DNA of 64,000 bases, from assembly GCA_019915015.1 (NCBI GenBank), contig JAHBBC010000002.1:1860001-1924000 (forward strand). Reading direction: 5' to 3'. The DNA is from Auriscalpium vulgare. Taxonomy: Eukaryota; Basidiomycota; Agaricomycetes; Russulales; Auriscalpiaceae. The position numbers and the translations under genes were made by a program. Positions 1 through 11,780 of this stretch are shown piece by piece. Position 1 is the stretch's first letter; each line of letters opens with the position of its first letter. Below the pieces are notes generated by a model. It was not told the DNA's origin, did not search any database, and was given only the letters and a program-made list of their open reading frames with translations.

Positions 1-701
1 TAATGTGTGCGTTCGTATGCTTCCGGGTATTCGTCACGGAGGTAGTCAAGAATGTCGAGGGCAAGCGTCCCATTTCCAGCGCCTATCTCATAGATAACGA
101 GGTCCTCGTAGGGGAAGTACTTGAGAAGGTACTCGGAGACAAGGCACCGCGCAATGGCTTGTCCATAGTATGGCTAACATGGCTATCTGTCAGTTCCTCT
201 CGCGCACATATGGGAGCAAAAAAAAGTGACCTTGAACAACTCAGTTGGGGTATGCCATATCTGCCTCCCGGGCCCGTCCCCGTCCCCCCCGTACGAAGCG
301 TACCTCTGCGCCACCTCATCCTGGAATTGGTTCGCATCTCGCTGCGCAGCGAAGTCGATGGCAGTGTCGGAGGCCGTGAAGATAGTCGCCTGCTGCGGGA
401 AGTAACCGTAGTGCGGGTTGTAAAGCGAGTCCTCGATAAAGTCGCGCACGAGCATCTTCACGCGTGTCGGGGGTTCGGTGCGTGACTCCAGGTCGTTCGC
501 GGTGACGCGCGCGTAGCCAACATAATCCGGGTTGGGCTGTTCGTCGAAGAAGACATCCGGGTTGTAATTTATTTTGTCCCGTCCAGAGTGCTTTCGTGCG
601 GGTGTGGCATGCGTTGACGAGAAGGTCCTGCCAGTGGTCTGGAACTGCTTTGCGAGTCGTCGACGTGGGCAGGGTCGAAGAAGGTTGCCCAGGCGGCTCA
701 T
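1..701 (-). CDS. NDUFAF7-type mitochondrial methyltransferase (partial, 3' end missing)
   Basis: Two exons are inferred: 701..231 and 173..1, with a 57-nt GT...AG intron between; the gene runs off the left edge. The N-terminus is basic and Ser/Thr/Arg rich, as expected of a mitochondrial presequence. It is followed by RVKMLVRDFIEDSLYNPHYG and, in exon 2, by the SAM-binding motif EIGAGNGTLALDIL. These are hallmarks of the NDUFAF7/MidA (DUF185) family. In animals NDUFAF7 dimethylates an arginine of the NDUFS2 subunit during complex I assembly; the same role here is inferred from the family. The frame stays open upstream to 803, so an ATG at 803 is possible, but 701 gives the better presequence. 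It is divergent from MMS19, with 229 bp between the start codons. Confidence 0.8.
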
Positions 702-930
702 GAACCGCAGCCAGCACCTTGCGGCCGACTGAACGACTGCAAGATGGTGGTCAGGAGATCCAGAGCGGTGCTGGCAGTTGTGGTGGTGGAGGTGAGAGGA
801 CAAGTCGCGTCGGACTCGGAGACGAAGTTGGGTAAGCCAAGCCTTGGCTGCCTCCGAGAGTGAGTTATGTGCTGCCGCTCTTCTCCGCCACGGTCATTGT
901 CACCTGCTCGTCGACTTCGAGTGCGGCATC

Positions 931-3900
931 ATGGAGGCAGCGGAACGATTGGTGCGCACTTGGGTAGCATCCCCCAGAGATAAGGAGGTAGAGGACACTG
1001 CGTCCGGTGCGTTTTGTTATTGCGCCCATGTGCGACTGCTGATATCTTGTGCCCAGGCATTGCTTCAGGCGAAATAAAGTTGCTCCACGTTGTAAAAGCT
1101 TTGGGAGAATATCTGATCTCTGAAGAGGACGATCTGCGAAACAAGGGTGAGCTCATGACAGCCAGGACATTCGCGATGCCTTAACACGACATGTGAAGGC
1201 GTGGACTTCCTCGCGGCCGTCCTGAGCAAATGCCCTCCACAGTCCTTCAATCGCCAGTCGAGTGAGAGCCATCGCTTTCAGACTACTTACTATTGCGACT
1301 GAACGATGTCCGATGCAGCCAAGGTGCTCTTGGGCTTTTTCACATCGAAACTCGTCGACACCGAAACCGTCATTCCGGCTCTGCGTGGTCTACTTGCTCT
1401 GACTGCCGTACCATCGTTGATTGAGGCGGATGCCGTCGAGATCTGCACATCGTGAGCACCGGTTCTTTTTTCATCGCTGCCCATCCCGATTTCGGTGCAG
1501 CGTCTTCGCGCATGTAAAAATGCAGGCATTGGTGCAAGCGCAACGCTTCATCGTGTTCTCAATATTTGACTCGTTGATAGCCAAGCAAAGAGACGGTGAG
1601 CTAAACTTTGGATTTGACGAGTATGGAGTGCTCAAAGTCGGCAGCATTGAGAAACATGGGCGATACATTCTTGTCTGCTTACATCGCTCTCGTCGATGGC
1701 GAAAAAGATCCCCGCAACCTCATGGTCGCCTTTGCCATTGCTCGCGTCGTGGCCATTGAGTTTGACATCTCAAGAAAGGTCGAGGTAAGGCAGATCTTCG
1801 CCATCGTTCTGCGGGATTTTATCCGACTCACGTCTAGCCTAGGATCTGTTCAATATCACCTTTTGTTACTTTCCTATTACATTTCGGCCGCCTCCAGATG
1901 ACCCATACGGTATCACAGCCGATGACCTCAGAAACGCTCTTCGGTGATTGACCATCATGCTTTCTGCGCGCTGAAAGGTCTTATCTATTTTACAGGTCTT
2001 GTCTAGATGCGAGTCCCTTATTCGGGTCGCCGGCTATCCCCCTTTTTATTGACAAACTGAACGCCGGATCGCCTGTCACTAAGGTATGTCACCTTCCATC
2101 CATGCGACAGACGGTGGCAAATACATTCTTTGAAGCGTGATACCCTTCAAACACTCGCTATTTGCCTACCTGTATATGGCCCTGGAATAGCGCGGACCAT
2201 GGCGCGGAAGCTCTGGAGCTCTCTCAAACTCGAGATCTTCCAGCCCACCGACGCGGTGACTGAAGAAGAGGCGCTGAAGACCACACAAGTACTGATCAAG
2301 ACCATATATGCTGACGATTCCACCCCCGACGCCGAGATTGAGGGTCTTGCCAAAGACGCTTGCGAAGAGTGCATCTTGATTCTGAAGGAGCCAGAGAAGA
2401 GTCAAGCGAAGCCGGCCATCAAGGTCTTGTCCGCGTTCATGTCTACGACGCGTCAGTTCCCTCGCAATTGTTGCCAACGGAAATGCCTGATCTTGTCTTC
2501 CAGCGTCGATTTCTAGGTACACGCTCTCACATGCCATTCCACATCTCATCAAGCTCTTCCTGAACCCCGACGAGCTTCCCAACCGTGGCGCCGTGCTGAC
2601 CCTACTCTTCTCCCTCATCGCGGCGGCGCGCGACTCCACTCTTAAGGCTGCGTCGTCCACATCTTCCACCTCTCCTGAGGAAGCTCCGTTCCTTCTCCCT
2701 TACAAGGACGAGGTTCTCGGCGCGCTGATCACGGGACTGAAGACGCCGTCATCGACGCTTGCAGCGATTGAGGGGCTCAGTGCGCTAGTGACCACACCAG
2801 GCCTGCTAGAGGATGAAGAAGTCGGCTTTGTAGTGCAAAATGTGAACGATGTCATCTCTGGCCCGCGCGAGGACGCGTCTGGTGTCATGTGCGTCTGGTT
2901 TTCATTCTTCTCCAGCAATGGTCGAGCTGATGAAGCACATGCTCCAGCGATGCCGCGCTCGACCTTCTCACCGCAATATCCGCTACGGCACCGACACATG
3001 TTTCTGAAAGTACACTTCCCCTACTCTTCTCGGCTCTGCCAGACCGTGCCCCAACGCGTGAGGATGCAGCCGCGCGCGAGAAGTACCGCGCTGCACTTTC
3101 GTCCCTTACGCGGCTTTGCTCACAGGCCGTCCTCTTCGAAACGCTCGTCGTCCGCCTGCTCACACGGCTCTCGCTTCTGTGTTCGTCGGGCGCGTCTTCT
3201 GGCGATCCCGAGCCGGCGGCAGCATACGCACACGCGCTGCTCACTACTTTGGCGAACGTGTTGGTGAAGAAAGCCGAGCGTGGTGATGTGGACGTGCCAA
3301 AGTACATTGAGCGACTGGTCCCGCGTCTATTCAATTTGTTGTTCTTTAGCGCGCTGGTGGATAGGGAAGGTCTGGTCGTTGCGACTGGGCGTATTGTGAT
3401 GGTGGCGGCGAGGCTCGTCAATCTTGTCATACAAACACTTTCAGAGGCGTATGAGTTGTTAAATCTGGCGCGACGAATGCCACTGATGACATCTTGTTTG
3501 TAGGAGACAAAAGGTGTTCGTTGACACACTCTTTGCGGCGTATTTGAAAGGCGAGTTTGGACAACTCGCTGCAGGGGATCTCAAGTTCCCTGTGGATGCT
3601 CGCATTGCTCCGTTTGAGGTATGCGCTTTGCTCTTGCCCTCGCTTGTTGTCTGATTGGATTAGCCTGGGGCGACGGAATCCCAAGGCAACCTAGTCGCGA
3701 TGTTCTCCCAAGCCATCGTCGCTCTCCGAAAAGAGGTAAAATGTCACCGATCATAGCTAATTATGCCCCCTCACGAAGCGTTAGATTACGATACCTGTCG
3801 GAGATCAAGTCGAGTTTCTGCGAAAGTTGCTCTACTGGAGTGTACACGAAGCGAAAAACGCACTTCAGCGCGAATCGGCTTGGCACATCATCGCGGCCGT

Positions 3901-5192
3901 TGTAAACAAACGAGCGCAAGGTGAGTCTCGCCGCGTCGTGCAGTCGGCTTGTCATGAATATGTGCAAATGGCACAGATCTAGACTCGCTATTATTCCCTC
4001 AACTCGCCGAATTCTGGCAATCCGAGATCCAGCCGCCGAACAGTGCTGACTCACGTCGTCTGGCCATCGGCGCATGGACATGGGTATGTCCTGCATATCA
4101 GCTCTTATATGACTCTGACACTTGTTATTCCACGCAGGTGTCGAAAGGACTACTCGTCCGCAGCCATCCTCAGGCACTGCCGACAATCGATCGATTGTTT
4201 GAACTTTTCGACGATGACGATGTCAACTGGGATGCTGCACGGGCGGTCGGGCTTATCGGTGCTACCGACAAGATCTTGACGAAAAAAAATCATGCCGTCA
4301 TCAAGGTCCTCAGCTTCTGACGCATGCCATCCTATCGGGCTGACTTGGTTTCACATAGATACTGTACGCTCAACGGTACGCCAATAGCGTTTTACCAAAG
4401 CTTGTTGAAGGCGCGCAGTCGCGAGTTGGTAAGTATCTCGGCTATGTCGGTTTGAAGCGGTCAACGCATTCATTGCGGCCTGGGCAGATTCTCGCCGGCA
4501 GACGGCCTACCTTGTCGCGCTCACGTCTCTCATCAAGTCGATCCCGAAATCTGCATACGAACACGAGATGCCTACCGTATGCATTACTCCGACGGTCCTG
4601 TAGTCAAAATTGACCTTGCTCTCTAGCTGATGCCGCTCCTCCTCCGCGGCCTGGATTTGCCTGACACTGAGATCCGCGCAAACGTCATCGACACCCTTCT
4701 CGCCGCAGCGCAGTCCGACGTCTCTGCTGGCCCCAAGGATATCAAAGACGGCTCAATCGTTGCCGAGCATGCAACAAGTCTCACGGCCGTGATGCTGAAG
4801 AACAGTAGCGTCGCAACGATGGCAGACATGGTTCGTGCCGACCTTTGCCTCGCCGCCTTTAGCACCATCACACCCTGATGCTGTACTTGTGGTTACAGAA
4901 GGTACGCATTGCTGCGCTACGCTATCTTGCAGTGTTACCGCGGGTTGTGCGCTACGACGTGCTCCACCCGCAAAAGAGCGTGGTGTTGAAGACTCTGTCA
5001 ATAATCTTGGACGACCCAAAACGCGTAGTGCGGAAGGAGGCTGTCGACGCTCGGTGGGCCTCTACCCTTCTGCATTCGTCCCGACTGACTGACTGTTGCT
5101 GCTCCCAGAACGAACTGGTACGTGGATGTGCACATTGCGGGTATGTCGATATGAGCAAGCCGGTCTGATCTAGGTACACCTACAACGGATGA
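931..5192 (+). CDS. MMS19: MMS19 cytosolic Fe-S cluster targeting / DNA repair HEAT-repeat protein
   Basis: I resolve 22 exons: 931-1006, 1069-1146, 1199-1261, 1319-1451, 1501-1595, 1645-1784, 1843-1943, 1996-2083, 2136-2451, 2504-2888, 2948-3448, 3504-3618, 3664-3735, 3785-3920, 3977-4083, 4138-4305, 4359-4428, 4488-4576, 4627-4830, 4899-5053, 5109-5117, 5174-5192. Together they encode 1039 aa, close to the size of human MMS19. The N-terminus has MEAAERLVRTWVAS and then KLVDTETVIPALRGLLALTA (MMS19 N domain). The C-terminus has VRIAALRYLAVLP and RKEAVDARTNWYTYNG just before the stop (MMS19 C HEAT domain). In known systems MMS19 works with CIAO1 and CIA2 to deliver Fe-S clusters to cytosolic and nuclear proteins such as XPD and DNA polymerases. 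Two introns appear to end in AAG, and exon 21 is only 9 nt. Confidence 0.93.
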
Positions 5193-5556
5193 TCTAGCTA
5201 TAGAGTAGTAAGGGGTGTCCGCAGTAAATGATATTGTATGATACTTTTTGGAGGTGCTCACGGATTTGCTTCCGGAATCAATTGCAACAAGCCGATCTAG
5301 TCCCTTTGACATCCCCCGAGACAAAAGATGTCCTTGACCTTGGTCAAAGACTGCAGTCGCTCTGAGAATTTGTCGTCACCTAGGCGTTCAAAGACTTCAA
5401 AGCTGAAGCGCTGAAAACGGGCTCCACAAAATTACTCGAAAAGGAAGGCGGTTTATGTGCAACCAAGTTAGTTCCCTCCCGCGCCCATCGTCTCCGTTTA
5501 TACCCACTCCCCTAACGTCCACGGTCTCTTTCTTCACCACGGCTATCTCGTAGGGA
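5193..5556. other. MMS19-TPT intergenic region
   Basis: This stretch of 364 bp separates two genes on the same strand. No complete gene is supported. About 5396-5465 reads as a short stop-free segment (AFKDFKAEALKTGSTKLLEK) flanked by a plausible acceptor (CACCTAG) and donor (GTTAGT). It could be a 5' exon of the next gene or chance. If spliced to the acceptor just before 5555 it would not keep frame with the ATG at 5557, so a non-coding leader exon is the best reading. Confidence 0.35.
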
Positions 5557-7404
5557 ATGCCTCAGCTCTCTCAAGCAGCCGGCGTCCTGCCCTCGCACAG
5601 CAACCCGCCGCGCCCGACCACGCAACCATGGCGCCAGTACGACGACAAAAAGATCTCGCTCAGTTCGACGCTCAAAATCGGTGCTCCGGGGTCGGCGCGG
5701 AACTGGCTGGCCGGTTCACAGCAGGGAGCCATCCCGCTGCACAATGCGGGGCCGCGGAGGGGCGAGGGAGCTGGGTTGGCGAAGGCGGAATTGCGGGCGT
5801 CGCACAAGGCCAGGGGATTGCTCTTCGAGTTGAAGAGAGCGTTATCAAGGCTACTTCCATCGTCGGACGTTCTCCCTGTGGCTAACAATCTCGTTTCCCG
5901 GCGAAGCATAGCGAGCAACGTCCGGCCGTCTCTCCCAGCGGTCTCCCTCCCCACGTCAGCCGTACCCGCGCTCCCGTCTCCATCAACTCTGCGCTTCATT
6001 CTCCTCTGCGGCCTTTGGTACACCTCCTCCGCCCTGTCCTCTAATACCGGCAAAGCCATCCTTAATCAATTCCGCTACCCCGTCACCCTCACCTTCGTCC
6101 AGTTCGCATTCGTCGCGGCGTACTGCCTGCTTTTCATGTCGCCCATCGTCCGCTTTTCCAGGTTACGGAAACCGAGCCGCGCAATCTTGAAGGACACGCT
6201 GCCGATGGGGCTTTTCCAGGTTGGGGGACACATATTCTCGAGTATGGCTATTTCGCGCATACCTGTCAGCACCACGCACACCATCAAGGTACGTTGTCAT
6301 GATAAGGCGGGCTTTGTGCGTTGACCAATATCGCCTCGACAGGCACTCTCGCCTTTGTTCACTGTAGCCGCCTACGCCCTCTTATTCGGGGTGCGATACT
6401 CGGCGAAGACGTATGTTTCGCTGTTGCCGCTGACATTCGGCGTTATGCTGGCTTGTTCATTCGACATGTCCGCTTCCAACGCCATTGGCCTTCTCTGCGC
6501 GTTTGGTTCTGCCCTCGTGTTCGTGACTTCCAACATATTCTTCAAGAAGATAATGCCAACGCCGACGTCCGCCGGTGCTACCTCCCATCACAAGCTCGAC
6601 AAGCTTAATCTACTCTTCTACTCATCCTCAATGGCATTCCTGTTGATGATCCCCATATGGGTCTTCACCGACCTCCCGCTCTTCCTCGCCGCCTCGTCTG
6701 CCGAACCCGGCCATGTCGCACATCCCTCGCACGGCCACTCCGCCCATCACTCCGTTGCGTACTACATGATTCTCAACGGGACGGTACACTACGCGCAGAA
6801 CATCATCGCGTTTGTAATCCTTGCCTCCGTCTCGCCCGTCACGTACTCGATTGCGTCGCTAGTCAAGCGCGTCGTGGTCATCTGCATGGCGATTGTCTGG
6901 TTCAGCCAGAGCGTGCATCCCGTGCAGGGCGTCGGCATCGCGTTGACGTTTGCAGGGCTATGGATGTACAACAATGCCAAAGGCGATGTCGAGCGCGGCG
7001 AGAACAAGCGGCGAGGCGTCGAGGCCCGGCGGGAGGGAATGCTTCCGCTCACTCGCGAGGAGGAGAAGATGCTTGCGCCGACGCCCCCACCAGAACTCTT
7101 AATCCCGCGCGTGCCGCCAGCCCTCCAAGACCCCATCGGAGTCACCAGCGCACGCGAACCGCCCACGCCGATACAAATATCCACGGCGATGGCGCCCGCA
7201 CACGGACCCATCTCGCCCGTGCGCACGAATCGCGCCCACCATGCGCACGGACACTATCCCAGTCTCCACATCGAGATAACGCCACCTCCAGCGATGAAGA
7301 GCGGCAGGCTGACGTCACCCACCGATTTGTACCCGTCGCCGCCCGCATCGCTCGACTCCCCGCCGCTCACCGCGCAGCTTAGCGCCGTGTCCGTGCGCGG
7401 GTGA
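5557..7404 (+). CDS. Triose-phosphate-transporter (TPT/SLC35) family carrier, Sly41-like
   Basis: Two exons, 5557-6288 and 6343-7404, encode 597 aa. After about 140 mostly polar residues, a TPT-family membrane core begins at RFILLCGLWYTSSALSSNTG, followed by the typical FPVTLTFVQF-like segment (here YPVTLTFVQFAFVAAYCLL). Later membrane segments include YVSLLPLTFGVMLACSFD and the C-terminal SPVTYSIASLVKRVVVIC. About ten membrane segments can be counted. The C-terminal 130 residues are Pro-rich and probably disordered. The family contains plastid phosphate translocators, nucleotide-sugar transporters and yeast Sly41, a Golgi/ER protein. The substrate cannot be read from the sequence. A His-rich loop (HPSHGHSAHH) faces one side of the membrane. 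The start is the first in-frame ATG; an extra leader exon upstream is possible. Confidence 0.85.
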
Positions 7405-7800
7405 GCACCACCAGTGGTTGGTATGGACGGACATTTTATTTATCTAGATGTTGCGCCATCAGACGGACACGCTGCTGTTCACCCATTAAACACGCTGCTG
7501 TTCTACCCTGCATACGGTACGGTACTTTACGCACAGCGCAGGCAAAGGCTTGCTTGTGCACGACATTCGTAATGTAGATGGAGATGGAAGTAAGACTGAC
7601 GGAGATGTTGGACTGTTGCTCAAACATTTTGATTATTCTAGTCGTTTATGGTGATTTGACAAGCGGGGCACTTGGAGCTCGACAGATGTCACGGCAGACT
7701 CCTGACAACAATCTTACCTCCCCGGAAGGTAGGCCTCTCACTGCTACACATTATTGAGTTTAGTCATACATGTGTGTGCTGTCTTAGGAGTCAGGACATC
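7405..7800. other. Convergent 3' intergenic region
   Basis: This stretch of 396 bp lies between the stops of the TPT carrier (+) and DUF6535 gene A (-). I see only moderately AT-rich sequence of 3'-UTR type, and no open frame or repeat worth calling. Confidence 0.5.
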
Positions 7801-10800
7801 TTATAAGTCGGCTACAACTACAACTGGCGATAAATGCTCATTGACCCCACTGCCAACATCATCCTCGGCACTTGTCCTTTCATTCCTTGAATCCTCGTCC
7901 TCTCCTTCATCATACCCGGGGCTCTCAGCCTCATCTTCTTCATCGGCCTCTTCCACTATATCCCTGCTGAGGGTGCTAGGATCTGAGGACTCTCCATGGA
8001 CAGACTTTGTAGTATGATCAGCCACTGGATCCTCGACCTCAAGAGTGGATCTGCTCCCTGCATTTGATGTGGACCTGTCATCTGACTGGATTGTGAGCTC
8101 TGGTTCAATCATAGGTTGTTTCTCCAAATTTCCATGAGCGGTGTTGGCACTTGATCCAGCAGTATTAGCACTTGGTTCAGCAGAATGGTAGTCCATCTCT
8201 ATACTTGGGGTCTGGGCAGACTGGCTAGCCTCATGTTGCACTAGATTTCTGCTATGTCAGACACCTGATAGTAATTGACAGTAAATTTCTGACTCTTACC
8301 ATCTTCTCTTGCTGGGTCAGACTCTGGGGAAATCAATTCCACAGCTGAGATCTGTACTTCTTGGGTTTGCTGAGGTGGCAGCTCATGTGGCAAGGCAAAT
8401 CCCTCTTCAAGTTGCTGGACTGGCACCTCTTGCTGGTGTAAATTCTCGTGTATGGTGTCTGGAGATGCTGATATTACCTCCGACTCCAACCATTGTAAAG
8501 GAGACCCTGAGGCTGAGACTGCAGGAGGAGGGATTACAATAGTCTCTGGGCCACTACTGTGAATGCTGACATATAGACTGCTGAATGTAAGAAAATAATC
8601 TGGCAAGAGTGAGAGCTGCCTGACAGGTGTCACAGGTTCAGAGAAAGTTGCCATCACTGGATCAAATGAGTAAGCATCATGTTAGTTAAGTATATATGGG
8701 AGCTACATGCTAAAAGCCTACATTCAACAATATTTTCTTCAGCATTGACTTGTTCCAAACCATGTTCAAGCCCAGCAGTTTGAAGAGGATTAGGAACCAT
8801 TGTCAGCATGAGGGAGTTTATTCCTTGTGAGGCACTGCTAGGTTGTTGAGTTTGGCTCAAAGTCATCATTTCAGCAATATTGTGCAGCTCTTCAACAGGA
8901 GAAGTGGGATCCAATGGATTATGAGCCACATCAATAGAGGTTGTGCTGCCCTGCAATTCACTTGAAATAGTGTCAAATGGTACCTGACTGGCCAGATTAC
9001 TAGATGGACCTGGTATTGCATCTGGGGTGTCCTGTGGGACTCCAATCTGGGCATCTGGAAGAGGCAGATCAATCTGGGTATGTGGAGCAGTAGGAGTGAC
9101 AGGTGGGGGGCTTTCATTTGCCAGTGGTGGATCATGAGGTAAAACAAGTTGTGCCTCAAGCTGTTCAAGAATATGATTTTCCTCCTCATCTATTGCCTGC
9201 TGAGAGTTTGGCCCTTGCTCACCAAATATGGTTTCCATAAACATCTGGTGAGATTCTGTATCTGAGTCATCTGATAAAGCTCCACTGTTCATGAAATCAA
9301 TCTCTGGCTCCTCCAGCAAGTCTTCATGTGTCCTCAAATCTCTGAGACTAAATCCTACAGAATCAAGTAGATGTGCATCTGGTAAAGGTGTCTGGCTACC
9401 TGGAAATGCTTGACCAAAATCTTGTCTAGGAGTATTTCTAATAATTCTTCCTATATGTGCAGTTTGTTGAGCTTCCATTTTATTTCTCAATATTGTCCCT
9501 GCTAACATAGCAAGCTCTCTTATACTACCAATATCATGCCAGTAATTCATAATATTGTCAAATGCAGAATCAATATATTCAGGAACTGTCACAGCTTCTG
9601 CCACAAATGGGATGACCAATGTTGCTATCTCTTCTACAAGCTTTGCTTGGTCACCAAATGTCACATCTTGGAATTCAAGACTTAGATGTTTTTGTTTCAC
9701 TAGTTGTAAAAGTAGAATTAGGTGACCTTGCACTCGCAACCCAGCATTGACCAGGGTACAAGATTTTAATAAATATTGGAAGCTACGTAATATCACAATT
9801 TGATCAACATTTTGAAAAAATGGTATTTCAAAAATGGTCTGAACTAGCTTCAACATATTTCCTATCTGTCCTGCAGCTACTATTGTTTCAGTCACTTCAG
9901 ACATAACAATAACTTCCTTATGATCTCTAACTATATCAGATATAGTAGTTTCAAGGGTATGCCTTTTTAAAATCTGTAACCATCCATGACTTTCACAGTG
10001 CATCCTACACCATGACAAAACTTCATTGTGCATTTCATGATCCACACTTCCGTCTTCTCTTAACCACAACATAGTCTGTAACTTTTGATTCCATGTCCTT
10101 ATAAATGACTCCATTTTTGCAGCACTTGTTATCCACTTTCCCCTTTCATTCATAAGCGTACTGATAGAGCTACCTTGTTGAAGGAATGTAAGACTAAGAT
10201 GAAGAGCAGACAGTGTATCAGCCAAGCTCTTGATTCTCTCACTATGTACCTCTAACTGCTTGAGATCTGATATATGGCTGGAAATGTCTCTCATAAGTTG
10301 CAAGGGTCCTTGGCACTCTCTCTGTGCCATTTGTGAGATAGTATTATAGTCTTTGAGCAATTTGGAAGTCATGACAGCTATGACAGATAATGACTGTAAT
10401 GATATGACTGGATCCTCAGAAGCTCGGAGGCTTACAAGGGGGCCAGACACCTTTGAGAGCAAGTGTACAATCCAGCTGAACTCATCCGTGGAGACTGTTT
10501 GCCACTCCATAGTCAAAACTTGTAAAATATCTAAGCATATGCTTGCTCTTCTTCTTCTACGAGCCACATCCAAGGTTGCATCTAGACATGTTCTCATCAA
10601 TTGTGCAATATGCTCTGAAAGTGATCCATTTTGAATGAGATTTTGCACAATTACTTGGGCTTCCACAACTCTTGTTGAGTGCAGGAATCCAGGTAGGCCC
10701 TCCACAAAAGGCTCTAGTTCATCAGGCTCTGTGAGCATTTCCAATGTCCATTTAAGGGCTGTGAAGTCTCGCTCTTTGCTTCCTTGAAGAGCTGTCATGG

Positions 10801-11780
10801 CAAATTCCTGCTGTGCTTGAGCAAGATCTCCCTTGGATATAGCCAAGTTATTTTGCACATTGATGAAGTGCAATGGATGCAATAGTTTCTTCAAATACCA
10901 CATCATGCCTGATAATGGGGTACTATATGGGGAGTGCAAAGCTTTCACTGGAAGAATACTGATCCCAAGATACAGTGTGATATAAACACACAGAATGACT
11001 AGAGTCATCATAGCAATAGCATTGCTTGATGGTGCAATAAAATCATATAGTCCTGCAATGAACATAAACATTGAGATATGAAGTAACAGGGGCAAAAATT
11101 CAACGATAGCCTTTGCACCAGTCTTTTCAATGCCTTTATATAAAAATGCCCGAATTCGAGCTCTCTGATGTGGTGCTGATCGCATGTCAATAGCATGCAT
11201 ATATGTCCGTGCCCATTGCTGGACGAGTGTAGCACAGAGAGCACACAATAGGCTGATAAGCAGACTAAGGCACCAGAGGACATTCACACGGAGAGGTGAT
11301 CCAGCAGCAGGAGGATTTGCAATTGAGGCCAGAGGACCAATGACAGGATATGAGGTGTTGGTGATTGCGCCCATCTGAGTAGACATGTGCTCGAGAAGCG
11401 TCACTGTAGCGCCTCCAGTGTCCAGTTGCAAAAGAGGCAGACTTTCAACAAGGAAACCTGTCAAGACAGCAGAGTATAAACCAGTCTATTTTCATGTTGT
11501 TAGCATTATGACGACTTCACTGGCAGATCACGCACGAATATCAGGAGTCCTTCCATGTCCCGGCTCCAGCGGTCAACTAGAGCCCGGTCGTATTTCTGGC
11601 TCTCATTCATGTAGACCGTCCATATCTTCGAGGACGCCTCGCCATACTCGCTGTCCAAGATACTACTGTGCTTCGACGACGTGACTGAACGCCGTCGTCG
11701 TCAATGTGATGTTCTAACCAACTTCAAGGTGACGCACCATGAGCATGACGCGCTGCTTCTATATCGGAGGCCAGCGGCAT
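7801..11780 (-). CDS. DUF6535 membrane protein, paralogue A
   Basis: Five exons are inferred on the minus strand: 11780-11738, 11684-11536, 11485-8722, 8656-8300, 8240-7801. They give 1250 aa. The DUF6535 core is clear: DRWSRDMEGLLIF, a first membrane segment, then SPLRVNVLWCLSLLISLLCA and QQWARTY, followed by two more hydrophobic segments (about four in total, residues 60-245). The next 600 residues look all-helical. The tail is acidic, rich in Ser/Pro/Gln and disordered. The function of DUF6535 is unknown; the family is large in Agaricomycetes. Intron 2 falls after LLIF, exactly as in paralogue B (54509-58857). The body from about 8030 to 11100 is almost free of CpG and AT-rich compared with its own 5' end and neighbours. 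The small first exon (MPLASDIEAARHAH) is supported by frame, a GTGCGT donor and resemblance to B. Confidence 0.85.

Noticed and set aside
931..5192. First impression of a GCN1-like HEAT protein
   Set aside because: The N-terminal MEAAERLVRTW, the conserved KLVDTETVIPALRGL block and the C-terminal DARTNWYTYNG identify MMS19.
8241..8299. Stop codon TAG after DIAEI ending DUF6535 gene A early
   Set aside because: A GTAAGA donor and CTAG acceptor remove a 59-nt intron that contains the stop and restores a long acidic tail in frame.
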